From Plasmodium malariae (lineage: Eukaryota; Apicomplexa; Aconoidasida; Haemosporida; Plasmodiidae), in NCBI RefSeq assembly GCF_900090045.1, contig NC_041788.1, positions 2,289,501 through 2,353,500 on the forward strand: a stretch of 64,000 nucleotides of DNA, written 5' to 3'. The notes under the pieces are model-generated. The model saw only the letters and a list, made by a program, of their open reading frames with translations. It was not told where the DNA came from and ran no database searches. How positions within the stretch are numbered: position 1 is the first letter of the stretch; each line of letters opens with the position of its first letter. The position numbers and the translations under genes are program-made. Below are positions 33,548 through 43,900 of this stretch, one piece after another.

Positions 33548-34432
33548 ATGGCTCCTGGGAAAAGTACGAGCACAAATGTGGAGGAAACATTAAAAGGAGC
33601 AGACATAAAATTACTGCTGATAGATTTTGATGGAACCTTATTTGTAGATAAGGACATTAAAGTTCCTCAGGAAAATATTGAAGCAATAAAAGAAGCGATT
33701 GAAAGAGGTTACATGGTTAGTATATGTACAGGACGATCAAAAGTTGGCATTTTAAGTGCATTTGGTGAGGAAAATTTAAAGAAAATGAATTTTTATGGTA
33801 TGCCAGGTGTATATATAAATGGAACAATAGTATATGACCAGATAGGTTATACATTACTTGATGAAACAATAGAAACTGATATATATACAGAATTAATAAC
33901 ATATCTTGTTGAAAATAATTTAGTAAATCAAACCATTTTTCATAGAGGGGAGTCAAATTATGTTACAGAAGATAACAAATATGCTGATTTTTTACAAAAA
34001 ATGTATAGTGAAAATAGAAGTATAATTATAAGACATAATGAAATGTTGAAGTATAGGACTATGAATAAACTTATGATAGTATTAGATCCATCTGAATCAA
34101 AAAGTGTAATAGAAAATTTAAAAAAAAAATTCGAAAATAAATTAACAATTTTTACAACATATAATGGGCATGCAGAAGTTACGAAACTAGGCCATGATAA
34201 ATATACAGGTATTAATTATTTATTAAGACATTATAACATATCAAATGATCAAGTGTTAGTAGTTGGGGATGCAGAGAATGATATAGCTATGCTTTCGAAT
34301 TTTAAATATTCCTTCGCTGTAGCAAACGCTACTGAGTCTGCAAAATCGTTAGCCAAGTGTGTGTTACCTTTATCCCATAGGGAGGGAGCTGTTGCTTATT
34401 TGTTAAAGAAAGTGTTCGAGTTGAAGAAATAG
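33548..34432 (+). CDS. HAD2: HAD-superfamily Cof-type phosphatase, HAD2-like
   Basis: 294-residue single-exon gene with no leader peptide, so probably cytosolic. All four HAD motifs are canonical: LLLIDFDGTLFVDKD (nucleophile and acid Asp), VSICTGRSK, the Lys in TKLGHDKYTG, and VVGDAENDIAML. The C2-type cap spans about residues 85-195. Class IIB HADs dephosphorylate sugar phosphates and related metabolites. From memory, the P. falciparum protein named HAD2 at the matching chromosomal position affects fosmidomycin sensitivity through glycolytic control; orthology here is inferred from family and neighbours. It is the same fold as phosphatase A 8 kb upstream, but more canonical in motif IV. Confidence 0.9.
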   Translation: MAPGKSTSTNVEETLKGADIKLLLIDFDGTLFVDKDIKVPQENIEAIKEAIERGYMVSICTGRSKVGILSAFGEENLKKMNFYGMPGVYINGTIVYDQIGYTLLDETIETDIYTELITYLVENNLVNQTIFHRGESNYVTEDNKYADFLQKMYSENRSIIIRHNEMLKYRTMNKLMIVLDPSESKSVIENLKKKFENKLTIFTTYNGHAEVTKLGHDKYTGINYLLRHYNISNDQVLVVGDAENDIAMLSNFKYSFAVANATESAKSLAKCVLPLSHREGAVAYLLKKVFELKK

Positions 34433-34671
34433 GAAAAACTTGATGTGGGTATACATCGGAGGTGTACGTATATGAGTAGTGTTAATAATTGGAGGAGGTA
34501 AAGGGGGGAGGGGGAAAATAAAAATTAAAAATAAAAAATTAAAAATAAAAAATTAAAAATTAAAAATAAAAAATTAAAAATTAAAAATAAAAAATTAAAA
34601 ATTAAAAAATTAGTCGAGGGAAACAAGTCGAAGGAAACAAGTTCATTGGAATATTTAAAAAAAAAAAATAT

Positions 34672-34738
<67 letters not shown>

Positions 34739-35325
34739 CACTGTATATTAAATGTGAGACGCGTGTCCCGTTTATGTATCTGCCATTACGTGCCAACGTG
34801 GATGTTAGTTTTATGCATTTATGCAACATGTTTAACTGATTTTCTTAACTTCTTTTCTATCTCCTTTTTTTTTTTTTTTTTTTTCTTTCACTTTTTTGAT
34901 ATAATGTAATGTATTTTAATTACATTTTACTGTACAGGATAAAATACTTCAATTAAAATCATTCTGTACATGAGCTTTCATTCTTCCTTGAAAGCCCCTC
35001 ATGGAAACACCTTATGTTATAATATATATATTATTATTAATTTTTATAATCTCTTATGTGCCCCTTTTTATTTTTATGCTCAATTTTTTTTTTTTTTTTG
35101 CTTTATTTTATTATTTATCATTTTTTTTTTAAATCAATGCACTTATAATTGTGCACTTATAAATGTGTCTTACATAAACATTGCAAGTTTGTCTTATTCA
35201 AGAAAATGATAATAAAAAGAAAAAATGCATATATATATATATATATATATATATGTGTATACTTTTTATGAACGAATAAAAAAAATTAGGAAAAGATTTA
35301 TTACACTTATAAATGCAGCACTTTT
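34433..35325. other. Convergent intergenic region between HAD2 and RMC1
   Basis: Holds an AAAAATTAAAAAT-type repeat (34518-34608), a long TA run (34672-34728), T/A runs and another TA run (35231-35255). No gene seen. Confidence 0.6.
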
Positions 35326-35673
35326 TTAAGTTTCTTCAACTAGCTTAACCCATTTATCACAATTCTTTTATTCGTGAAATTCATGCAAAAAAAAAAAAAA
35401 AATAATAAAGGCGTAAATATGAGAACATATAAATAAGAGCATAAAAGTACATACATCACGAGATGAACAAAATATGTTCTCACATATATGTACAATTGCA
35501 ATCATCGCAGTATTATAGAAGTGTGTACTCGCGCTTCGACATACCACGAAAATGCGAAAGTGAAACACTTACTTGTAAGTTCGGCAGGGGAAATTTCGCA
35601 GGATCCCGGTTGGCGTCGCTAGAAAAAAAAAAAAAAAAAAAAAAATATCTATATCTATCTATCTATCTATCTA

Positions 35674-35733
<60 letters not shown>

Positions 35734-37189
35734 TATATATATACATATGGCAAAATATAGGGTAAAAACTGGCTTAAAATGTGGAAAAAATAAAGCAAAA
35801 TGTAAAGAAGAAATTGGCTAAAAATTGGTTAAAAATGTGCAAATTTGGTGTATCCTCCTATGTACACGTGTCAATTTCGCTATATTCGCTCGTTGCTAAA
35901 ACAGTATACATGATCCAGTTGTTCAGGGAAAGAAGCACTTGATTAAAAATGATATATTTATCAGGCGAGTCGAAATCATTTTCAATGGCTTGTAAAATAA
36001 CAGAGATAGGGTAATCAACTAAATTGTAATTTCTTAAAAAATTTATAATTTTTAAATATTTCTTTGCACACAGAAAAAGGTGTATAGCCATTTCATATTC
36101 TTTCAATCTTAATGACATATCTAAACAGTACTGATATGCCCATGGATGTTCGGTTAATTTCCAGTAATGAAATAATCTCTTGGTTACTTCAATAGAATCA
36201 GAAATAACATAGAACTGTAATAACTGTCTTAAACAATTATCTTGTTTAAAGAAAATACATAAATCAAATATAAAAGTTTGCAGTATACGGTTAGGTATAA
36301 TATTTAAATATAATAAAGACTTCATATACTCAAGTACATATATTAAAAATATGGGCATGTTATTTAACTCCGAATAATTCAATTTTAATTTATATTCATT
36401 CTTTATATCTTTATGTGGTTCTTTCTCTATGTCTTTTTGTTCAATGATACAATTAACGTTTTTCGTATATTCGACACTGCGGTTACGTGCGTTCTTATCA
36501 CCTCCAATACCGATATCACCACTGCCGATATCACCATTTCCGATATTACCACTGCTGCCATCATCCTTAATGCCCTTTTTTCCGTTCGACGAGTTCCCAT
36601 CTACTAATGCGCTATTTTTTTCATCCCCTCGAGTTTGATCCATTTCGCTTGAAATATTAAGGCCACTCCGTTTGTCATTCTCTTGTGATTTCTTTTTTAT
36701 TTTATATTTTAGCATATACTTTTCGCCGGTCTCATTTTTGATATGTACGCTTTTTTTTTTATCTTTTTTGTTTTTCTCAAGTTCTCGAACATTCAAGGAA
36801 AAGTTAAATAATGTTTCTTTTTTATTAAGACTATATTTCTTTATCATAAAAGTATGAAATGCATCAGTAACAATATCTTTTTCTGTGATTAATGTTTTAC
36901 CACCTAAATTCTTTAATAAACTTTCAAGTGGTTGAATGATCTTTCGATTTGTTTTTGTTACAGACATAGTGGTAATAGTATTACCTTTCTTTGCACACTG
37001 TTCAATCAATTTTCGGTAGTTAATATTTATTATGTTTACTATACTTAAAAAATCTTCTATTTGTATATCGTTTTCTAAGGCCAGGTAAAATATTTCCGTA
37101 ATGCGGTTTTTGCAGTTGGGTCTCCTCAACAAAACATCCACCGAGGCATTCTACGAGTAGTCGAATTGGGGAAACATGAGCTCATGAAT

Positions 37190-37252
<63 letters not shown>

Positions 37253-39566
37253 CGCAGTTAGCAAAGCACGCGAAATGATTAGCAGCATTATAGGCACTAT
37301 CGCTGATATCAGCGTCAGCTTGCTGTGCTCGCCTTTGCACAGGAAAAAAAAATTAAAAAAATAAAGATAAAATAAACAATAATAAAATAATGAAGTAACG
37401 AAATAACGAAATAATGAAGTAACGAAATAATGAAATAACGAAATAACGAAATAACGAAATAACGAAATAACGAAATAACGAAATAACGAAATAACGAAAT
37501 AACGAAATAACGACATAGTGATAGAGCTACATATGTACACATATACACATAGGTATGCCTCTTCTCGCCCCCTTTTCTATGTGTGCCTCCGTTCGGACTT
37601 ACCAAATTCGAGAAATGCTGACAAATCTGCAGCATGAACACGTCATAATCCATATGCACCTTGTAGACGTTACCATATTGGTCATCAATTAACACATTAA
37701 ACGGTTTGAAAGATATATGATTAAAATCAATTTGCGTTTTAAATGATTTGGGATATGTTAAATACGAAATGTTTATAGTGTGATTACTTTGATCATTTAA
37801 AATATTAAAGGAATTTGTTTTTTTTTTATATTTCACATCAAATATATATACTTTTTCATTTGAATAATTAAAGACAAGAAATAAATTGTCAATGGAAAAA
37901 GTGTCAACAATACCATTATAAAACAAATCAAGAACGTAATCAAAATATAAGGTAGATGATAAACAACGAAATGATATCCTCCCAATTCGAAAATCTTTAT
38001 GAATACAATATGTTTCCTCATATAGAGTAATAATTTGAATATCACTTTTATTTATCACATCTGTCTTTAATATATTTAATTCAATTTTTGGTAATTTGAT
38101 TGCATTATTATTACTTAATAAATATGGTAAAATAACATGATTTTTATTATATGACAATAAAGCAATATATGAACTATTCTCATCATACCAACAATATTTC
38201 GATTTGATAAAATGTTTTTTCAAAGGGGTTATAATTAAATTATCATAGGATATTTTAAAAATTTCAATCGAATTATCTGTTACTACTACAAAATCTGATG
38301 AACTTAAATTTTCAATTTTTTCTTTCCAAATTGTGTTATTATTATTATTATTACTACTACTGTAATTAGTATTATTAATACTATAATTATTATTATTACT
38401 ACTATAATTATTATTATTACTACTATAATTATTATTATTACTACTATAATTATTATTATTATAATTATTATTCAACCAAAACAAACCTAATATTTCGTAT
38501 TCATTCAATTTATTTATTTCCACGTTCAGATAAATATTATGATTATTTAATATATCTGATATTTCAATTCTGTTCGGGTTAATACAATAGTAAAGAAAAA
38601 AACTTCCATTAATAGAGAAACAAATGTGCTCACACAAGTCTTTGTCGAATTTTACATATACTCCTTTGTAATTCTCTTTATTTTTTTTTATATCAGTAAC
38701 AAGTAACGCTTTTGTAGACACGTTCTGATGTATTATGAAATCGTTTACTTTATCGTAAAAAATGCGGTCACTGCTGGACACCTGCAAGGAGCAACAAAAA
38801 GAGGTGAAATATTTAGCATAAAATGAACGAGTAAAAGGTTGAGCGAATAGATGAGGACGTAAGGTGTACAACGAGTTAGGAATATGCACGAAACCTTATT
38901 TATCATGCAGATAGCGATAAAAATGATAAATGCATTTTTTTTTTTTTTTTTTTCTCTAATTTTTCTCATTTTTCTTAGTTTCCTTATTTTCTGTATCTGC
39001 CATCTTATTAAGATAACACCAACTACACTTTAACAGAACAACGTTATTTGCACGTTAATTCTGTCAAAATGGCAAAATCTTTTGTTTAGTTTTGTTGAGC
39101 CCTTTTTTTGTTTTGTTGCGCCCTTTTTTGTCTTGTTTTGTCCATTTCTGTTTTATTATTTTACCTCCCACTGATATATCGGTTCAGATATATATGCAGG
39201 CGAATATGCCGAAACCGCTGTGTTTTTTTTGTTCCTTTTTATGACCTTTTTGGTATGTGTCCCCAATCCGTGTACTGGCTTTTCTTCATTCCATTCTTCC
39301 TCCCTTTCTTCACTTTCTCTTTTGCTCTTTTCTTCCCCTTTGCCATCTTCTTGTTCTTTTTCCTTTTTGTTCTTTTTGTCCATTTTGTCCTTTTCGTCCT
39401 TTTCGTCCATTTCGTCCTTTTCGTCCATTTCGTCCTTTTCGTCCATTTCGTCCATTTCGTCCATTTCGTTCGGTTTTGTTTTGTCTTTTTCCAAATTAGT
39501 TAGCTTAATTAAAGAGTCTTCCTCTTTCTCAATTGGGTGTGCTCTTGGGTTTTGCGTATTCATCAT
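35326..39566 (-). CDS. RMC1: RMC1/Mic1-like subunit of the Mon1-Ccz1 complex, five-exon model
   Basis: RMC1 (C18orf8, Mic1 domain) supports the Mon1-Ccz1 exchange factor for Rab7 on late endosomes. Exons: 39566-39165 (acidic MDEKDE repeats, ending EPIYQWE), 38781-37603 (beta-propeller-like, with an Asn/Ser-rich insert), 37150 to about 35868, then proposed 35618-35573 and 35364-35326. The Mic1 signature is LRQLLQFYVISDSIEVTKRL with the helical C-terminal part. Introns 1-3 are canonical and phase 0 (GTAAAA/TTGCAG, GTAAGT/CGTAG). Exon 3 alone stops at 35858. Exon 4 is framed by a long T-tract plus TTTCTAG and a perfect GTAAGT and reads DANRDPAKFPLPNLQ; exon 5 reads NCDKWVKLVEET. The exon 3 donor is GTGTAC at 35867 or GTATAC at 35909, both phase 2, giving 982 or 968 aa. 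Confidence 0.8.
37190..37515. repeat. TA run and CGAAATAA octamer array inside RMC1 intron 2
   Basis: A TA dinucleotide run (about 37194-37249) and some sixteen copies of CGAAATAA-type octamers (about 37380-37515) fill most of the 452-nt intron. Confidence 0.9.
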
Positions 39567-39728
39567 TTGACCCGTTCACAACTCTGTTTTTGCCATATAA
39601 ATGAAAAAATAAACGAATGAATACGCGAATGCACAAGCGAATTTATAAATGCACATGTATATCAGTGTGTACACAAGTATGTATATCACTATGGGCGTCA
39701 ATATGTGTACATAAGTATGCGTATGCGC

Positions 39729-39759
<31 letters not shown>

Positions 39760-40263
39760 CTAGCACACGATGATTGTACTTGTCGGCAGGCAAAATTATT
39801 CATAGGAACCAGATTTTTTGAGATATTTTGTTTATTCATTTATTTATTTATTATGTAATATCTGTCATATAATATTTATTGTACAATATTTATTGTGTAA
39901 TATTTATCATATAATATTTATTGCACAATATTTATTGTGCAATATTTATTGTATAATATGTATTGTATAATATTTAATGTATAATATTTATTGTGTAATA
40001 TTTATTGTACAATATTCATTATTTATTGTTCATTATTTTATTTTTTAACCCTTCTGTCAATTTGTGTTATCATTTTATCTTAACATTTCGCTGTGGGGCG
40101 AAAGGGCTTTAAATTATTTGCTGCTTTTTTAAAACTTCCCAGAGCTCGAATTTTTTGTTGCACTCGCTGTTTAACTTGTTGCAGTATTTTTATTTATTTT
40201 ATGTAGTGTATTTTATATATTTTATTGTATTTGTTATATTTTGTATATTTTTTGTTGTGTATA

Positions 40264-40295
<32 letters not shown>

Positions 40296-40599
40296 TTTAG
40301 AGAAGTAAATTATACTTTGAGAATTTTTGAGGATTAACCAATTTTTGAATTGAAACATGTATGTATGGTTTTATATATGCGCAGAATGAATGAAGGTTTG
40401 ATACCAGTCACGCAAGGGAAAAGGAAAATTATTCGTTTATGCACATATATATGCATCTATTTGGCTAGCATGTACAACACTGAATAAGCAGCACCGCACA
40501 CGCGTAATGTACGTAATAGTGGGAATACATATATAAAGGCAAACGAGAAGAAGAATTGGAGAGCGAACTGACGAATTGACAAATTCGCAAAATGTTGAT
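39567..40599. other. Divergent promoter region of RMC1 and the RAP gene
   Basis: AT-rich, with a TTTATTGTATAATA-type tandem array (about 39845-40030), a TA run (39736-39758) and a T27 run (about 40262-40288). No gene seen. Confidence 0.6.
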
Positions 40600-40842
40600 A
40601 TGACAAACAAGCCCTGTGCACCCTCATTTTGGAAAAACAGCTTCTCCTATTTTTCTAAACTTCTCGTACATCTGTTGTCATGTACATTTTGGTTAAAAAT
40701 GTTCAGAACTGCTACGAATAAGTGGAGCTCAACTTTTATTCCAAGTAATGTAAGGGTCCATAGGGGTTATGTAAAGGCCCTTACATGGCAAAGAAATGAA
40801 AAAAAAATACAACGAGGACAGGACAGCATACATTTGTGCTAA
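40600..40842 (+). CDS. Small ORF upstream of the RAP gene (80 aa), tentative
   Basis: ATG at 40600 opens 80 codons of non-repetitive, relatively GC-rich sequence, unlike intergenic DNA here: MTNKPCAPSFWKNSFSYFSK at the N-terminus, then a hydrophobic patch, then WSSTFIPSNVRVHRGYVKAL and a basic tail. The N-terminus could be an organelle leader. TFIPSN followed by a basic HRGY is faintly reminiscent of the start of bacterial-type ribosomal protein bL34, but the Arg-rich C-terminus of bL34 is missing, so I do not name it. It lies 150 nt upstream of the RAP gene on the same strand and might instead be its 5' leader. A GTAAGGG/CCCTTAC hairpin falls inside it. Confidence 0.45.
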   Translation: MTNKPCAPSFWKNSFSYFSKLLVHLLSCTFWLKMFRTATNKWSSTFIPSNVRVHRGYVKALTWQRNEKKIQRGQDSIHLC

Positions 40843-40992
40843 CATATAATTTTGCCATGTAAAGGTATACGGCCGTGTGCACGTATATGTATATGCCCAT
40901 GTGCACGTATATGTATGCTCATACTTACACGCGCGTGTAAAGCCCCTTTGTCAAGAACAAAAGGAACGAAAAAAAATGACTAGTTAAAAACG

Positions 40993-43900
40993 ATGTTTCA
41001 GAGGAGCATGTATTCACTGTGTTTTCATCACTGCGCCACAGAGAGCGTAAAAAACTTAAGCTGTGTTATGTACCAAGTAAAGATAGTAATTAAAAAAAAG
41101 ATAGGTGTGCAATTCTCTTCTAGCAATACGCGATATCGAAAAATAACTGTAATACCTTTTGACCGAAATGAGTTGAAGCTGCACTACAAGAACATCCCTT
41201 TTGATATAGAGGACTTAGATAAGAAAAGTAAAAGTGAAATATTACACATATATAAAATAATTCGAAACCAAGATGAATTAAATAAACTACCAAGTGATTT
41301 TGTAGATAATTTATTTGAGTGCACAAGAAAGTTTGTTCGTTGTTTCTTACCATATGAATTTATAAAAATATACAAGACGTTAAATATAATAAAAAAAAAA
41401 GACAAAGTATTAAATTTATTGTTACATCAACAAATAAAAAGAATTTATAAAAGTTTTGATATCACAAGCATTAGTAAATTGTTTCAGATATACATTTTTA
41501 CAAAGTCCAAACCCATATATTTAATAAAAAAATTAACAGAAAATTTTTTGAATAGTAACATTAATGAGTGCAAGCCATGGAATATAAGAGAAATTATTTC
41601 CATTTTTTCTTATTTTAACATTCATTCGAAAGAACATATTGATAAAATTTATAAAAAATGTATCCCTGTAATAGCGGAAAATATAAGGGCTTATACCCCA
41701 AAAGACTGTACAATAATTTTTTATAGTTGTGTAAAAATGAACAGGCAAGGTAATATTCTCACCAATGCTGTAGCAAAAAATGTAATTTTAAAAATTAAAA
41801 ATTATGAATTTCATCAGCTCGCAATTATATTGAATTGTTTTTCAAAAATTGGAGAAAAAAATAATAAATTGTGCAAAATTATATGTGACAAAATTAAAGA
41901 AAAAATGAAATTGCAAAGGAATTCGACATATTCGACAAATTTGGTTAATTTGACCGGTTTGACGAATTTTCAAATTTGTGATTACACTGCTGACGGTGTG
42001 AAAAATTATGAAGAGGTCAGGAAAAACGGCACCGTTATGGGAAGCGTTTCGCTAAAAGAGGACGAAGCGATTATTGGAAGCAGTCTTGTTAAATGTGTAG
42101 ACAGGTCATCAGATAGTTTATGTCATAGTGGGGTAACCGAAATAGGCAATGAAGACAAGGTAGAAAAGGAAGAACAAGTGCCCCATTTGGGAAAAAATAA
42201 AAACGTACAGAAGATAGTAGAAAAAAAAAAAAAAAATAATAATTTTGAGATGAAAAATAACCAGATGACTAATATAGAACAAGGACAAATATTAAAACCG
42301 AAAGACGTTTCGATAATATTGAATTCTTTGATAAAACTAGAATATTATGATAATGAAACATTTAACTGTTTAATTCCATTTATAATAAATAATGTATCGA
42401 AATTTTCCGTTCAATCTTTAAGTAATTTAGTTTATTCCTTTTCAAAAATTCAAATAAACAACAACTTGATGCTAGATAAAATTATTAACGAGTCAGCTAT
42501 GAAAATACAAAAATTTAAAAATATCGAAATGAGTAACTTAGCTAATTCGTTGGTAAGGTTAAATAGGAAGGACAAAACTTTATTTACATATATCATTGAC
42601 GAGTTTTTGTATAGAGCAACCATTGGAACAAAATTTAAAAATTACAAATTCGACGTTTTGTCATTGCAGCAGTTGGCATATTCGTTCAGTAGGGTGGGGC
42701 TACAGGACCACAAGGTGTACATCGTTTTGTACAGGCTGTTGGTGAGAAGGGTTAACGAGTCCAAAAAGGAAGCGGAAAAAGAAGCAAAAATGGAAGTAAA
42801 AATGGGGGGGACGATTATGCCAAAAAGAAAAATTGCAGAGAATGCGCTTGTACCACAATCTACAACGGAAGGTGTACAAAAAAAATGGTCATATAAGTTA
42901 ACCAGTTGCAGTACTTCTACCATTAGGTCTGTTATTCAAGGAAGAAAAGAGAGCAAAGAAGCAGTTATAAAGACGCAGAGACAGGTACAGGCGCAGAAGA
43001 ATGCTTCAAGAGAAAACCATTTTGATTTTTTTTGTCTGTCAAGTTTTGTACACTCGTATGGAAAGGCAAGAATTCAGTATAAACAATTTTCTCATTTTAT
43101 TAGTTACATAATAAGGAAAAAAAAAAGAAACAACGAAATTGTTTCTAATGAATCATTAACTAATTTAATATACGGTTTAGTAAAATTACAATTTAAAGAT
43201 AAAAAGGTCTATAAATTATTGTTAAAGGAATGTACAGAAAGAATAGACACGATTAAAACTTTTCAAATAATATTATTATTTTATTCGTTTAGTAAATTAA
43301 AAATGTACTCATACAAATTTGTTAAGAAATCTCTTCAAACATTGAGTAGAAATATTCATCATTTGAGTTTGTCTGATTTATCATTAACATGCTATTCTCT
43401 CTCGAACTTCTTATATAGGGATATTATATTTTTATTTAAAGCTCATAAAATGGTTTTACTAAATAATAGTAACGATATTAATAAAACCCATGTATGTCAA
43501 CTTTTTAATTCATTTACAAAATTGTGTTTTTATCATAAACCCTTTTATGATTTTATTTTTCAAAAAATTATTTCCTTTATACATGAATTTAATGAAAAGG
43601 AATTAACGAATATCGTATTCTCCTTCATATACTACTTTCACATGAACAAGCTGTACCTTGATCAGGAACAAGAGAAAAAAGTTGCACATGTGGGGGAGTC
43701 GTCCACTGGGTCCATTACTATGGTCAGATATAGCAAGGATAGCACGGACGATGATAAACACCAAGACGATTGCGCGGATGATGGGAATGCTTCGAAAATG
43801 GGGTGTATCAAGATGGAAGGTGCCAAGATGGAGGGTGTCAAATTGTTGGGTGCCAGATTGCCCGAAGGGAGGAGCGAAAATTTTTGCCTGACCGGACAAG

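Noticed and set aside
39108..39570. + strand ORFs of 80-131 codons with FVHFVLFVHF or FSSISSFSSI repeats
   Set aside because: Antisense of RMC1 exon 1, whose - strand frame has a start, an acidic repeat and a donor that splices in phase.
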